From Lentzea pudingi (GTDB lineage: Bacteria; Actinomycetota; Actinomycetes; Mycobacteriales; Pseudonocardiaceae), in NCBI RefSeq assembly GCF_014646255.1, contig NZ_BMNC01000002.1, positions 62,001 through 126,000 on the forward strand: a stretch of DNA of 64,000 nucleotides, given 5' to 3'. Below, one piece after another: positions 47,401 through 55,825 of this stretch (positions within the stretch are counted from its first letter, which is position 1; every line of letters starts with the position of its first letter). The notes under the pieces are model-generated. The model worked only from the letters and a program-made list of their open reading frames with translations. It was not told the DNA's origin and ran no database searches. Position numbers and translations under genes: made by a program.

Positions 47401-47706
47401 CGGACGGGGTCCGGGCATGCCCTTGGGCGCAGCGGGCTTGTCGGCCGCAGGCTTCGACTCCGCCGGTGCGGCGGGCGCTGCTGCGGCAGCGGGTGCGGGT
47501 GCCTTGGGCTTCGGAGCGGACGGCTTGGGAGCCGGCTTCGAAGACTTGGCTTCGTAGGCGTCACGAAGCCGCCGGGCCACGGGGGCCTCGACGGTCGAGG
47601 ACGCGGACTTCACGTACTCGCCCTGTTCGGCGAGCTTGTTCAGGACTTCCTTGCTCGTAACACCGAGCTCTTTCGCGAGCTCGTGCACGCGGGCCTTGCC
47701 TGCCAC
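44491..47706 (-). CDS. infB: translation initiation factor IF-2
   Basis: A 1071-residue GTPase that brings initiator tRNA to the 30S subunit. The first 55 residues are the IF2 N-domain ([31 protein letters not shown]). Residues 60-450 are low-complexity: Pro/Ala-rich, then Gly-rich with repeated FRPGGGGG units. The GTPase follows with G1 [13 protein letters not shown]3 DTPGHEAF, G4 NKID; then domains II-IV. GTG start with GGAG upstream. The gene is part of the rimP-nusA-ylxR-infB operon. Confidence 0.97.
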   Translation of the reverse strand: MAGKARVHELAKELGVTSKEVLNKLAEQGEYVKSASSTVEAPVARRLRDAYEAKSSKPAPKPSAPKPKAPAPAAAAAPAAPAESKPAADKPAAPKGMPGPRPAAPRPPAPKPAPAAPAAQAPAAPAAPAPAPAAQPQAPAAAPAPAASAPAEPKAAPAPGTKPGGGPRPGPRPAPQQQPQQPQQPQAPAAAAGGQQSQSVVPPRTQAPKPAGPRAPRPGNNPFGVGGGNAPSPRPGPRPGPRPEQGGDRPAGGPKPGDPRPANPRPSGAPGQGGPRPAAAQGGGRPGPGQGGPRPGGPGQGGPRPNPGNMPPRPNPGMMPGNRPAGNRPGPGGGGGGRPGGGGGGGGRPGGGGGGGGGGFRGGGGGGGGGGGFRPGGGGGGGGGFRPGGGGGGGGGFRPGGGGGAGGGAPAGGGGGFRGRPGGGGGAGRGGTAGAFGRPGGPARRGRKSKRQKRQEYMDNMQAPSVGGVRLPKGSGETIRLPRGASLTDFADKINANPASLVQVLFHLGEMVTATQSVSDEILELLGTEMNYVVQVVSPEEEDRELLETFDITYGEDAGDEDDLQIRPPVVTVMGHVDHGKTRLLDTIRKAKVAEGEAGGITQHIGAYQVQTELEGNPRLITFIDTPGHEAFTAMRARGANATDIAVIVVAADDGVMPQTVEAINHAQAAQAPIVVAVNKIDKEGANPSKIRQQLTEYGLVAEEYGGDTMFVDISAKQGINIDSLLDAILLTADASLDLRANPDMEAQGVAIEAHLDRGRGPVATVLVQRGSLRVGSSIVAGDAYGRVRRMVDEHGDDVTVATPSRPVQVIGLTSVPRAGDSFLVVDEDRVARQIAERRQARTRNAANAAKRKRVSLEDLDAALKETSALTLIIKGDNSGTVEALEDALMKIEVGDDVELRVIHRGVGGITEGDINLAVAGSAIVLGFNVRAEGKATELANREGVDVRYYTVIYQAIDEIEAALKGLLKPEYEEVQLGRAEVRDVFKSSKVGTIAGCMVLSGEIRRNARARLIRDGKVIAENLPISSLKRFKDDATEVREGFECGLTLGNYSDLKLEDVIETFEMREKPRA

Positions 47707-47793
47707 TGGTCTCCTAGGTCGTGAGGCCGGCGGGCAAGTCCCATCGACCTCGTCTTAACGTCGCGCGTTCATGTCTTCAGCTTCACGGCTGAC

Positions 47794-48120
47794 TCATGAC
47801 GGGTCGACCTGCTTCCTTGTTGCTTCCTGGCCGCGGGGCTGTCCCGAAGCCAATTTCCCTTGCCGCTCCACGTGCTCGCGCAGCGAAGCGACGTCGAGTG
47901 CTCCCTGGACCTTGAGGGCCCGCGAGAACGCCCGTCGCCGCTCGGCGTTGCGGAGACATTCGAGATCGAAATGCAACCAAGCACCCCGACCAGGAAGCCG
48001 CCGACGGACGTCCGGAACCACCGAATCGCCCACCGCGACCACACGCAGCAGCTCAGAGGGCAACGTCCGTGTGCGGCATCCGATACACGTACGAACAGGG
48101 CCGATGTGCTGGGAAGCCAC
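47794..48120 (-). CDS. ylxR: YlxR/RnpM family RNA-binding protein
   Basis: A 108-residue basic protein. GPVRTCIGCRTRTLPSELLRVVAVG and LPGRGAWLHFDLECLRNAERRRAFSRAL are the two YlxR blocks. In Firmicutes the homologue modulates RNase P; in actinobacteria it lies between nusA and infB, as here. The GTG at 48120 lacks a clear ribosome binding site, and a start a few codons later cannot be ruled out. Confidence 0.92.
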   Translation of the reverse strand: MASQHIGPVRTCIGCRTRTLPSELLRVVAVGDSVVPDVRRRLPGRGAWLHFDLECLRNAERRRAFSRALKVQGALDVASLREHVERQGKLASGQPRGQEATRKQVDPS

Positions 48121-48159
48121 TCCCGACGTTGAACCGTTGATAATTCTATCCCCTGGAGC

Positions 48160-49173
48160 TCATTCAGCCGAACCGGAGGTGACCGCATCGGTGGCCGGAG
48201 CCTCCGCGTCACTGCGGATGTCGATGCGCCAGCCCGTCAGGCGGGCGGCCAGACGGGCGTTCTGCCCCTCCTTGCCGATCGCCAGCGAGAGCTGGAAGTC
48301 CGGCACCACGACACGGGCCGTCTTGGCACGTTCGTCGACCACCTTCACGGACACGACCTTGGCCGGGGACAAGGCATTCCCGACGAACGTGGCCGGGTCG
48401 TCCGAGTGGTCGATGATGTCGATCTTCTCGCCGCCGAGCTCGTGCATGACGTTGCGCACACGGGCACCCATGGGGCCGATGCAGGCGCCCTTGGCGTTCA
48501 CTCCGGCAACCGTTGATTTCACCGCGATCTTCGAACGGTGACCTGCCTCACGTGCCACCGCGGGGATCTCCACGGTGCCGTCCGCGATCTCCGGGACCTC
48601 GAGGGCGAACAGCCGCCGCACGAGGTTCGGATGGGTGCGCGAGAGGGCGATCTGGGGCCCCTTGGCGCCGCGCGACACGCTCACGACGTAGCACTTGACG
48701 CGCTCGCCGTGGTTGTACTGCTCGCCCGGCACCTGCTCGGCCGGCGGCAGCACGCCCTCGGTGTCGCCGACCTGCACGACGACCATGCCGCGGGCGTTCG
48801 CGCGGGCGTCGCGCTGGACGACACCGGCGATGATCTCGCCCTCCTTGGTGGCGAACTCACCGAACGTGCGCTCGTGCTCGGCGTCGCGCAGGCGCTGCAG
48901 GATGACCTGCCGCGCCGTGGTGGCCGCGATGCGGCCGAAGCCCTCGGGGGTGTCGTCCCACTCCTCCTGGACCGCGCCGTCCGGCCCCAGGTCCTGCGCG
49001 ATCACGCGCACGACGCCGGTCTTGCGGTCGATCTCCACGCGCGAGTGCGCGGCATGCCCTTCGGTGTGCTTGTAGGCGGTCAGCAGTGCTGACTCGATCG
49101 CCTCCAGGACCGTCTCGAAGGGGATGTCCTTTTCACGTTCGATCGCCCTCAGGGCGGCGATGTCGACGTTCAC
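48160..49173 (-). CDS. nusA: transcription termination/antitermination factor NusA
   Basis: A 337-residue RNA polymerase factor. The N-domain [35 protein letters not shown] binds the exit channel; an S1 domain (about 130-200) is followed by two KH domains with [23 protein letters not shown] and [23 protein letters not shown]. It lacks the E. coli acidic repeats, as is normal for actinobacteria. GTG at 49173 has AGGAGG 8-9 bases upstream and overlaps the rimP stop by 4 bases. Confidence 0.96.
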   Translation of the reverse strand: MNVDIAALRAIEREKDIPFETVLEAIESALLTAYKHTEGHAAHSRVEIDRKTGVVRVIAQDLGPDGAVQEEWDDTPEGFGRIAATTARQVILQRLRDAEHERTFGEFATKEGEIIAGVVQRDARANARGMVVVQVGDTEGVLPPAEQVPGEQYNHGERVKCYVVSVSRGAKGPQIALSRTHPNLVRRLFALEVPEIADGTVEIPAVAREAGHRSKIAVKSTVAGVNAKGACIGPMGARVRNVMHELGGEKIDIIDHSDDPATFVGNALSPAKVVSVKVVDERAKTARVVVPDFQLSLAIGKEGQNARLAARLTGWRIDIRSDAEAPATDAVTSGSAE

Positions 49174-49694
49174 CTCGGCTCCTCCTTCGGTGCTTTCCGA
49201 GTGAGCCGAGCCAGTTCCTCGACCGGCGGCTGCTTGAACTCGATCTCCATGACCGCGCGTTCGATGTGGCGGTACTCCACGCGTCGCAGCTCGTCCTTGT
49301 GCAGCAGCTCGACCCCGGTCTCGTCGCACTCGCCGACCCGGCCGAACCACTCGGCCTGCTCGGGCTGCTTGATCTTCACGAGACGCAGGTGAGCGCGCTT
49401 CCAGTGGCGCGGGCGCGTCAGGGGGCGGTCGACACCCGGCGAGGTGACCTCGAGGGTGTACGGCCCGTTGATGATGTGGTCGTGCTCGTCGAGAGCGGCG
49501 GAGACCACGCGGCTCGCCTCGGCGACCTCGTCGAGCCCGATGCCGTCCTCACCGTCCACGACGACCTTGACCAGACGGCGGCGCCCAGCCTGGTTCACGT
49601 CGAGCGCGTCGAGGTCGAAGCCGGCGGCTTCGAGAGCTTCCCGCACGACGGGTGCTAGCTGCGCGGAAAGCTCTCCGCGCGGCGGGCTGGACAC
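49170..49694 (-). CDS. rimP: ribosome maturation factor RimP
   Basis: A 174-residue 30S assembly factor. [57 protein letters not shown] and [26 protein letters not shown] are the family blocks. AGGAG lies before the GTG. It heads the rimP-nusA-ylxR-infB operon and its stop overlaps the nusA start. Confidence 0.95.
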   Translation of the reverse strand: MSSPPRGELSAQLAPVVREALEAAGFDLDALDVNQAGRRRLVKVVVDGEDGIGLDEVAEASRVVSAALDEHDHIINGPYTLEVTSPGVDRPLTRPRHWKRAHLRLVKIKQPEQAEWFGRVGECDETGVELLHKDELRRVEYRHIERAVMEIEFKQPPVEELARLTRKAPKEEPR

Positions 49695-49809
49695 GTGGTG
49701 TCTCCTTCAGTTCGAACGCATGAAAACCCCGGCCGACGCTGTTTCCGGCGGCCGTGGACGTTCAGACTATCTGGTTCGCCCGGCTCCCACCGACCCGCAC
49801 GGCTGCTGG

Positions 49810-49815
49810 CACCAT
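49810..49815 (+). promoter_or_regulatory. CACCAT -10-like element
   Basis: CACCAT after TGG, 7 bases before the GTG at 49823; the same hexamer and spacing occur at 28995. Confidence 0.4.
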
Positions 49816-49822
49816 GGGTCGC

Positions 49823-50266
49823 GTGATCTCCGAATCGGTCAGCCGCCGCCGTGTGCTGCTCGCGGTGGCCGCCGCACCGCTCGCCGTCGCGTGCACCGCA
49901 GAACCGCCGCCGCCACCGCCCCCGGACCCGCTGTCGGCCCTCGCCGCGCAGGCCCGTGCGGACGTCAAGCTGGCCCAGGCGCTGACGACGGTGCCCGCGG
50001 CCGCCGAGATCGCGAAGGCCCGTGAGACGCACGCCTCGTTGCTGCAGGCGGAGGTCGACCGCGAACGCCCGCCGCTGTCGTCCACGGCGCCGCCAGCCCC
50101 CACCTCGCCCCCCACCCCGCCGGACCCGCTGGCGGCGCTGCGCACCGCGCTCGACGAGTCGGTGCGCGAGGCCTCGGCGGTCGTCGCCTCGCTGCCCGCG
50201 TACCGCGCGGGCCTGGTCGGCTCGGTGGCCGCCGGCTGCGCCTCGCTGCGGGAGGTGCTCGCGTGA
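49823..50266 (+). CDS. Tat-type lipoprotein of unknown function
   Basis: A 147-residue protein. SRRRVLLAVAAAPLAVAC combines a twin-arginine-like motif with a lipobox ending in Cys. A proline run follows, then a helical region with two ALRTALDES/LSALAAQARAD-like segments. It overlaps the DUF4439 gene by 4 bases, so the two are co-translated; the lipoprotein may carry the ferritin-like partner's environment at the membrane, but that is inference. The GTG at 49823 is chosen from the CACCAT box. Confidence 0.75.
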   Translation: MISESVSRRRVLLAVAAAPLAVACTAEPPPPPPPDPLSALAAQARADVKLAQALTTVPAAAEIAKARETHASLLQAEVDRERPPLSSTAPPAPTSPPTPPDPLAALRTALDESVREASAVVASLPAYRAGLVGSVAAGCASLREVLA

Positions 50267-50685
50267 GCGTCGAGTCCGTCCAGACCGCGCTCGGCACCGA
50301 GCACGCGGCGCTCTGGACCTACGGCATGGTGTCGGCGTTCCTGAACGACCAGGCCGTCGCGGAGGGCGCGAACCTGCACCGCGCGCGCCGGGACACGACG
50401 GAACGCTGGCTGCGCGACCACGGCGCGACCCCGAACCCGCCCGCCGCGGCCTACCTGCCGCCGTCGCCGGTGTCGGACGGGCCTTCCGCGCTCGCCGCGC
50501 TCGTGGCCGTCGAGCAGGACACCTGTGCGGCGTGGCGCGGGGTGCTGGAGCGGACCGACGACTCCTCGCTGCGGACGTCCGCGCTGGAGGCGTTGACGAC
50601 GGCCGCGGTGCGGGCGACGCGGTGGCGCAGGGCCGCGGGGTCGAACCCGGCGTCGATCGCGATGCCGGGTGTCGCTTCCGGTTAG
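50263..50685 (+). CDS. DUF4439 ferritin-like protein
   Basis: A 140-residue helical protein. SVESVQTALGTEHAALWTYGMVSAFL and ALVAVEQDTCAAWRGVLERT match DUF4439, a ferritin-like four-helix domain in actinobacteria. Glutamate and histidine in TEHAALWTYG are placed for a metal site, though metal binding is not proven. It starts within the stop of the lipoprotein gene. Its own stop overlaps the convergent gene by 4 bases. Confidence 0.85.
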   Translation: MSVESVQTALGTEHAALWTYGMVSAFLNDQAVAEGANLHRARRDTTERWLRDHGATPNPPAAAYLPPSPVSDGPSALAALVAVEQDTCAAWRGVLERTDDSSLRTSALEALTTAAVRATRWRRAAGSNPASIAMPGVASG

Positions 50686-51440
50686 TCCCCGAACGAGGAC
50701 GCGAGCCTGATCGCGTCGTTGGAGACCTTCTTCATCTCCTTGTTGTGCGCGACCGCGTCCGGGCCCCTGGTCGGCGAGTCGGACTCGACGATCACGACCA
50801 GCTGGTCGCGCTGCTCGGAGGCGTACCCGCCGTTGGCCAGCGTGACCAGCGGCGGCACGCTGATGGCCTTGTCCAGCACCAGGTCCTTGACGTTGCCGGT
50901 GCCGTCCTTCTGGGTCAGCTCGCGCAGCTGCCGCGCCTCGTCCGCCGTCTTCATCTTCACGACGGACACCGACGAGTACACGGTGCGGCCGTCCGGCAAC
51001 TTGGCCGTGTAGAAGGCACGCGTCAGCTGGATGCACGGCGTGGTCTTGAAGAACGCCTGCGTCTGGCTCGTCGCGTGGGCCGCGCAGTCGCTGTCCTTCA
51101 CCGGTTCCGGCAACTCCGGGACGGTGACGAACTCGAACTCCCCCGCGGTCTTCTGCGGTTGCGCGACCGGCTGGTCGACCGGGTCCGACGGCTGCAACAC
51201 CCACCACACGAACCCGGACATCACCGCGACGCCGACGAGCGCCAGCGCCTTGCCCACCCACGTCGTCTTGCGCTGGGGCGGAGGCGGTGGCGGGGGCAGC
51301 TGCCCCTGGCGGTTGTCCATGATCGACTGCAGCTTCACGAGCTCGTCGGCCGGGTACAACGGCGCGGTGTCGGTGGGCCTCGGTGGGAAGCGAGGCAGGT
51401 TCTGGGTCACCTCTTCAGGTGACTGGCGTGGTTCCGACAC
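50682..51440 (-). CDS. single-pass membrane protein, unknown function
   Basis: A 252-residue protein. A proline-rich cytosolic N-part ends in PPPPPPPQRKTTWVG, then one membrane helix (ALALVGVAVMSGFVWWVL) near residue 75 and an outer domain with two cysteines (DSDCAAHATSQ, TTPCIQLTRAFY) that could pair. KVSNDAIRLASSFGD ends the chain. GTG at 51440 has TACCGT 8 bases upstream. No family is recognised; it could sense or scaffold at the envelope. Confidence 0.72.
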   Translation of the reverse strand: MSEPRQSPEEVTQNLPRFPPRPTDTAPLYPADELVKLQSIMDNRQGQLPPPPPPPQRKTTWVGKALALVGVAVMSGFVWWVLQPSDPVDQPVAQPQKTAGEFEFVTVPELPEPVKDSDCAAHATSQTQAFFKTTPCIQLTRAFYTAKLPDGRTVYSSVSVVKMKTADEARQLRELTQKDGTGNVKDLVLDKAISVPPLVTLANGGYASEQRDQLVVIVESDSPTRGPDAVAHNKEMKKVSNDAIRLASSFGD

Positions 51441-51448
51441 AAGGACCC

Positions 51449-51454
51449 ACGGTA
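51449..51454 (-). promoter_or_regulatory. -10 element of the membrane-protein gene
   Basis: TACCGT, 8 bases before the GTG at 51440. Confidence 0.5.
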
Positions 51455-51465
51455 ACGGACGGCAG

Positions 51466-52419
51466 TCACGCGAGCGCTTCGAGCACCCGGTCAACGTCCT
51501 CGATCGTGTTGTACATGTGACATGCATACCGCGTGCGACCTGCGCGAACCGAGGACACGACCCCCTGAACGGGTGGCGTCGTGACCGAGACGATCGCCGA
51601 GCCGTTGGGCGGCAAGCCCAGACCGGCCAGGAGGCGATCCGTCAGATTCACGCAGTGCGCGCGCACGGCTTCGAGGTCCAAAGAGGCCACCCACGGGAGC
51701 GCGACCGCCGCACCGACGTGGGAGAACCACGTCGGCGAGAGGTCGAACCGCCGTGCGTCCGAACGGAGCACGAGCTCGGTGCCGTAGTTCTCACCGGTGC
51801 TGTACCAGTTGGCCGCCAACGGCTTGATGAAGTCCATCCGGTCCGGTCGCACCGCCATCCAGGCCGCGCCGCGCGGTGCCATCAGCCACTTGTAGGCCAC
51901 GCCGACGACGAAATCGGCCCACGCCAACGACAGCGGTCGCCACCCGGCGGCCTGCGACACGTCGAGCAGCACGGGTTTGCCGCTCGCCTGGAGCGCGTCG
52001 AGGTCCGCGATCGTCCCGTCCGCCGACTGGACCACGCTCAGGGCAACGAGATCGGCTTCCTCCACTGTGGACACGATCTGGTGGCCGGCCGCGACGAACG
52101 GCAGCGTCACGCTGGTGAAGTCGCCGGGGTCGGCGTAGACCTTCGAGCCGGCCGGCAGCGACTGCGCGACCAGCGACACGAACTGCGAAACCGTTGCACC
52201 GCAGGCGACCGAGGCCGCGGGGACGCCGACCAGCCGTCCGAACGCCTCGCGCGAGGTCTCCACGACCTCGTTGAACGTGGACGACGTGTCCTGGCCGCGC
52301 CGCCACCGTTCGTGCGACGCCATCACCGCGTCAGCGACGTGCCGCGGCGGCACACCGATGGACGCCGTGTTCAGGTAACCGGGTTCGACGTCGAAAACCG
52401 CTCCGAAGGCCTCACGCAT
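51466..52419 (-). CDS. class V aminotransferase-fold PLP enzyme
   Basis: A 317-residue PLP enzyme. CGATVSQFVSLVAQSLPAGSKVYAD binds phosphate, VLLDVSQAAGWRPL has the Asp for the pyridine nitrogen, and GVAYKWLMAPRGAAWMAV holds the Schiff-base lysine. The family includes desulfurases, kynureninase and epimerases. A conserved catalytic cysteine loop of desulfurases is not seen, so an aminotransferase or lyase is more likely. Its 5' end overlaps the thioesterase gene by 8 bases. Confidence 0.85.
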   Translation of the reverse strand: MREAFGAVFDVEPGYLNTASIGVPPRHVADAVMASHERWRRGQDTSSTFNEVVETSREAFGRLVGVPAASVACGATVSQFVSLVAQSLPAGSKVYADPGDFTSVTLPFVAAGHQIVSTVEEADLVALSVVQSADGTIADLDALQASGKPVLLDVSQAAGWRPLSLAWADFVVGVAYKWLMAPRGAAWMAVRPDRMDFIKPLAANWYSTGENYGTELVLRSDARRFDLSPTWFSHVGAAVALPWVASLDLEAVRAHCVNLTDRLLAGLGLPPNGSAIVSVTTPPVQGVVSSVRAGRTRYACHMYNTIEDVDRVLEALA

Positions 52420-52876
52420 GCGCGAGCTGCTTGTCGCGCTTGCGGCGCGCGTAGACCTGCTTCTTCACCCGTGCGATCACGGCCCCATCCTGCCCGACGA
52501 CGTCCGTGTTGAACCAGATCAAAGCCTTCTCGCTACCCCTGGTCTGCTCCAGTACCTGCTCGACGTGCTCGTCGGTCAGCCGGAACTCGGCGTGCACCGT
52601 GCCGCGGCCGGGCGCGACGAACTCGATCTCACCGGCCCGGTCCCACACGACGTGCTCGCCCTTGAGCTGGTTGAACAGCAGCAACACCCAGAACGGGTCG
52701 GTCATCGCGAAGAGCGACCCGCCGAAGTGGGTGCCGAAGAAGTTGCGGTTCCACGGGCGCAGGCGCATCCGCACCCGCGCGTACCGGTAGTCCGGCGAGA
52801 TCTCGACGACGCGGATGCCGGCGAACAGGAACGGCGGCCACAGGTTCATCCCGAAGCGCAGGCGGCTTGCCTTCAT
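52412..52876 (-). CDS. DUF4442 hot-dog thioesterase-like protein
   Basis: A 154-residue hot-dog fold protein. RNFFGTHFGGSLFAMTDPFWVLLLFNQL is the core helix and DUF4442 signature; GEIEFVAPGRGTVHAEFRL forms the beta sheet. Relatives hydrolyse acyl-CoA or acyl-carrier thioesters. The ATG at 52876 follows an AT-rich stretch with AACAGTGTT. It overlaps the class V enzyme gene by 8 bases. Confidence 0.85.
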   Translation of the reverse strand: MKASRLRFGMNLWPPFLFAGIRVVEISPDYRYARVRMRLRPWNRNFFGTHFGGSLFAMTDPFWVLLLFNQLKGEHVVWDRAGEIEFVAPGRGTVHAEFRLTDEHVEQVLEQTRGSEKALIWFNTDVVGQDGAVIARVKKQVYARRKRDKQLAHA

Positions 52877-52887
52877 ATAAAACAGTG

Positions 52888-53841
52888 TTACACAACGGTG
52901 GCCAGACTGTCCGCAACTTCCTCCGGCGAAGGCGTGTGACGTATCTCCCGGGCTATCTGACCAGCGGCTTCCCGGTAGGACGTGTCGGCGAACAGCTGCC
53001 GCACGCAGTCCGCGATCGGCCCGGCGCTGAACGCGGCCGGGCGCAGCGCCGCACCGGCCGCGACGAGCGCGCTCGCGTTGCCGGGCTGGTCCGCCCCCTG
53101 CGGCAGCACGACCTGGGGCACGCCGGCGGCGAGCGCGCCCAGCATCGTGCCGCTGCCGCCGTGGTGCACGGCGACGTCCGCGTACCGGAGCACCTCCGCC
53201 TGGGGCAGCCACGGGTGCACCGTCACGTTCGGCGGCACGTGGTCCAGTTCGACGTGCGGCGCGGCCACGACCACCTGCGCCTCGGGGATCTTGCCGAGCC
53301 CCACGACCGCCTCGGCGAGCAGTTCGCGCGTGCCGAACGCCGTGCCGAGCGTGAGGTAGATCAGCTTCCCCGCGGTGCGCACCGGCACGTCACCGGGCGG
53401 CGAGAACGGCACGGCCCGCAGCGGGATCCGGTCCTCCCGCAGGAAGGCCGCGTCCTGCAACGAGGGCGGGCAGATGTCGAGGTGCCGGCCGCCGGTGGGC
53501 CGGACGAGGCCGATGCCCTCGCCGAACATCCGCCCGAACCCGTGCCACAGCGCGGGAAATCCCCTGCGCCGGGCCTCGGACACGACCTCGGGCACGGCCC
53601 ACTCGCCGATCACCAGGTCCGGCAGCAGTCGTTCCAGCTCCTGGGCGATGTCCTCGGCGTAGATCTCCCCGAACACGAGCCCTGGACGAAACGGTCGGAG
53701 CCCGAGCTTGCCGAGCACCGGGTGCATGTCCTCGCCGACCGCGAAGTGCACCTCGTGCCCTGCCCTGCGCAAGGCCGACGCCAGCGGGATCAACGGGTAG
53801 GTGTGGCCGACGGTGGCCATGCTGGCGAAGAGCACGCGCAT
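52888..53841 (-). CDS. GT1/MGT-type glycosyltransferase
   Basis: A 317-residue GT-B enzyme. MRVLFASMATVGHTYPLIPLASALRRAGHEV opens the acceptor half; PWLPQAEVLRYADVAVHHGGSGTMLGALAAGVPQVVLPQGADQPGNA is the nucleotide-sugar signature of macrolide- and sterol-type transferases. The acceptor is unknown and no antibiotic cluster is adjacent. The ATG lies 22 bases from the divergent acetyltransferase ATG, with TATCGT 6 bases upstream. Confidence 0.92.
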   Translation of the reverse strand: MRVLFASMATVGHTYPLIPLASALRRAGHEVHFAVGEDMHPVLGKLGLRPFRPGLVFGEIYAEDIAQELERLLPDLVIGEWAVPEVVSEARRRGFPALWHGFGRMFGEGIGLVRPTGGRHLDICPPSLQDAAFLREDRIPLRAVPFSPPGDVPVRTAGKLIYLTLGTAFGTRELLAEAVVGLGKIPEAQVVVAAPHVELDHVPPNVTVHPWLPQAEVLRYADVAVHHGGSGTMLGALAAGVPQVVLPQGADQPGNASALVAAGAALRPAAFSAGPIADCVRQLFADTSYREAAGQIAREIRHTPSPEEVADSLATVV

Positions 53842-53847
53842 GCCGTG

Positions 53848-53855
53848 ACGATACT
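53848..53855. promoter_or_regulatory. overlapping divergent -10 elements
   Basis: TATCGT (53848-53853, minus strand) serves the glycosyltransferase with 6 bases to its ATG; GATACT (53850-53855, plus strand) serves the acetyltransferase with 8 bases to its ATG. The boxes overlap by 4 bases, so the two promoters should compete. Confidence 0.5.
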
Positions 53856-53863
53856 GAGTCCTC

Positions 53864-54421
53864 ATGGGAACCCACCGCGAGAAGATGATCAACGGCGAGC
53901 GCTACCTGCCGGCGGACCCCGAGCTGGACGCGGACCGGCGCCGCGGCTGGCGTGAGATGGCCAGGTTCAACGCGCACGACCCGGAGGACCTCGACGGGAT
54001 CTACGACATCCTCAAGGGGTTCGTGGCGGAGATCGGCGAGAACACGACGTTCATGCAGCGCCTGCAGATCGAGTACGGCTACAACACCCGCGTCGGCGCG
54101 AACAGCTTCATGAACTACGGCGGCGTGATCCTCGACTGCGGCCCGGTGACCATCGGCGACCACGTGATGATGGGGCCGAACGTGCAGCTGCTGACGGCGT
54201 TGCACCCCATCGAGGACCATGACGCGCGCATCGAGGGCTGGGAGACGACGGCACCGATCGTCATCGGGGACAAGGTGTGGTTCGGCGGTGGTGTGATCGT
54301 GTGCCCCGGTGTGACGATCGGCAACAACACGGTGGTCGGCGCGGGCAGTGTCGTGACGCGCGATTTGCCTGCTCACGTGCTCGCGGTCGGCAACCCGGCA
54401 CGGGTGGTTCGTAAGATCTGA
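53864..54421 (+). CDS. maltose/galactoside O-acetyltransferase (hexapeptide repeat)
   Basis: A 185-residue left-handed beta-helix acetyltransferase. The N-cap EKMINGERYLPADPELDADRRRGWREMARFN is the Maa signature; hexapeptides such as VTIGDHVMMGPNVQLL and WFGGGVIVCPGVTIGNNTVVGAGSVVTRDLP follow, with HPIEDHDAR giving the catalytic His. It acetylates sugars with acetyl-CoA. It starts 22 bases from the divergent glycosyltransferase, so sugar tailoring is possible. Confidence 0.92.
   Translation: MGTHREKMINGERYLPADPELDADRRRGWREMARFNAHDPEDLDGIYDILKGFVAEIGENTTFMQRLQIEYGYNTRVGANSFMNYGGVILDCGPVTIGDHVMMGPNVQLLTALHPIEDHDARIEGWETTAPIVIGDKVWFGGGVIVCPGVTIGNNTVVGAGSVVTRDLPAHVLAVGNPARVVRKI
54412..54417 (+). 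promoter_or_regulatory. -10 element of the YjbQ gene
   Basis: TAAGAT, 8 bases before the ATG at 54426, placed inside the last codons of the acetyltransferase gene. Confidence 0.45.
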
Positions 54422-54425
54422 GGTC

Positions 54426-54833
54426 ATGCGCAGCGAGGAGATCCAGATCCACACCGGTGCCGACGAGGTCGTGCAAGACCTCACGCGTGAGTGCCAGCGG
54501 TTCCTCGACAACGAGAACGGCGACGGCCTGTTGCACGTGTGGGTGCCGCACGCGACCGCGGGTGTCGCCATCATCGAGACGGGCGCGGGCAGCGACGACG
54601 ACCTGCTGACCGCGTTGGAGCACATCCTCCCCCGCGACGTGAAGTGGCGGCACCGGCACGGCACCCCTGGTCACGGCCGTGACCACGTGATGCCCGCGCT
54701 GGTGCCGCCCTACGCGACGATTCCCGTACTAGGCGGTGTGCTGACGCTCGGCACGTGGCAGTCCATCTGCCTCGTCGACACCAATGTCGACAATCCCGTC
54801 CGCACGGTCCGTCTGAGCTTTCTTGCCGGCTAG
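54426..54833 (+). CDS. YjbQ family (UPF0047) protein
   Basis: A 135-residue protein of the UPF0047/YjbQ family. GLLHVWVPHATAGVAIIETGAG and KWRHRHGTPGHGRDHVMPALVPPYATIPVLGGVLTLGTWQ are the conserved blocks with metal-binding histidines. A member was reported to have thiamine-phosphate synthase activity, but the true role is unclear. The last 105 bases overlap the convergent membrane gene. Confidence 0.9.
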   Translation: MRSEEIQIHTGADEVVQDLTRECQRFLDNENGDGLLHVWVPHATAGVAIIETGAGSDDDLLTALEHILPRDVKWRHRHGTPGHGRDHVMPALVPPYATIPVLGGVLTLGTWQSICLVDTNVDNPVRTVRLSFLAG

Positions 54834-55709
54834 TTCAGTTTTCTTCATGGCAAGCAGCACGAGTCCGACGAGAGCGATACCGCCGAACACCCACCACTCG
54901 GTGCTGATGGCGCTGTCGTACATGAGGCTGCGCAGGCCTTCCGCCGAGAACCTGAACGGCGTCCACGACCACAGGACCGCCTTGTAGGCAGGGTTGAGCA
55001 GCTCCGGGACCTGCCCCGCGACGGCCGGTGCCATCAGGTAGAGGACGCCGAGAACCCCCATCGCGCGGATCCCGAGGTGCTGGAACAGCCCCGCTTGCAG
55101 GAGCGCGAACGACGCGGCGACGGCGAGCATGAACGCGAGCGCCTGCGCGTTGAGCGTGACGCCCCACCACGCCAGCAGTCCCGCGGTCGAGCCGGTGACG
55201 AGCACGGCCGTGGTCAGCGCCGACAACCACCGCAGGTTCCGACCTTTCAGGACAACGAACAGCAGTCCGGCGATCATCCCGCCGACCCACAGCAGCGCGC
55301 TCGCGGCAAGGGGCGCGGTCCGTTCGGCGGCCGTCGGAGTGGTGGCCTCGATCTCGACCGGTAGCCCGGCTCCCTGCGCGACACCGGTCAGCACCTGCTG
55401 GGCGACCTGCGTGCCGGACGGGTTGATCGCGGGGTTCAGCCGGATCGTCGCCTGACCGGGCACGATCTCCAGCACCCCGTAGACCTCTTTGTCATGCAAC
55501 AGGTTCCGGGCCTCGTCGGCCCGCACGACCCTGATGTCGACCTCGGGCGAGTCGGCTCTCGCGACGCGTTCCGCTATCGGCGGAGGCGCCACCACAGCGA
55601 GCGGGACGTCGTGCGGGTGCACGGTCGCCTGCACGCCGAACGTCAGCAATCCCAGGAGAAACGCCACCACAGCACCTGCGACGGCGGTGACCAGCACGGT
55701 GCGCATCAT
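54729..55709 (-). CDS. YhgE/DUF3533-like membrane protein
   Basis: A 326-residue membrane protein. One helix at 8-28 is followed by an outer domain of about 115 residues and then five helices (about 140-300), the layout of ABC-2/YhgE-Pip-like proteins. PELLNPAYKAVLWSWTPFRFSAEGLRSLMY is the most conserved block. AAGGGG precedes the ATG. The polar tail after residue 290 is encoded antisense to yjbQ. Two matching operator-like sites flank its promoter, so it is probably repressed until induced. Confidence 0.72.
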   Translation of the reverse strand: MMRTVLVTAVAGAVVAFLLGLLTFGVQATVHPHDVPLAVVAPPPIAERVARADSPEVDIRVVRADEARNLLHDKEVYGVLEIVPGQATIRLNPAINPSGTQVAQQVLTGVAQGAGLPVEIEATTPTAAERTAPLAASALLWVGGMIAGLLFVVLKGRNLRWLSALTTAVLVTGSTAGLLAWWGVTLNAQALAFMLAVAASFALLQAGLFQHLGIRAMGVLGVLYLMAPAVAGQVPELLNPAYKAVLWSWTPFRFSAEGLRSLMYDSAISTEWWVFGGIALVGLVLLAMKKTELAGKKAQTDRADGIVDIGVDEADGLPRAERQHTA

Positions 55710-55716
55710 CGATCCC

Positions 55717-55793
55717 CTTAGTTCATCAAGCGTTGAATTTAACGGGCACGCTACGCCGCTCTCCTCTCGAAAGTCAACGCGTGATGAATTAAG
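55717..55793 (-). promoter_or_regulatory. promoter flanked by two inverted operator copies
   Basis: Site 1 (55717-55737) and site 2 (55773-55793) are 21-base inverted copies, 18 of 21 matching, with core TTCATCA-N-GCGTTGA. On the minus strand TTGACT (-35, within site 2) and TAGCGT (-10) lie between them with an 18-base spacer. A repressor dimer at each site, perhaps looped, is inferred; no regulator gene is adjacent. Confidence 0.55.
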
Positions 55794-55813
55794 CCCGTGT
55801 CAGACCCACGGGG

Positions 55814-55819
55814 TACCGT
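55814..55819 (+). promoter_or_regulatory. -10 element of the Gln/Gly-rich membrane protein gene
   Basis: TACCGT, 6 bases before the GTG at 55826. Confidence 0.55.
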
Positions 55820-55825
55820 TCCCCC

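Noticed and set aside
45322..47724. 800-codon open frame antisense to infB, rich in Ala/Thr and Gly
   Set aside because: Mirror of the IF-2 Gly/Pro repeats; no start signal, and infB is certain on the other strand.
52888..54421. Antibiotic glycosylation cluster
   Set aside because: Only one glycosyltransferase and one sugar acetyltransferase are present, without deoxysugar or polyketide genes.
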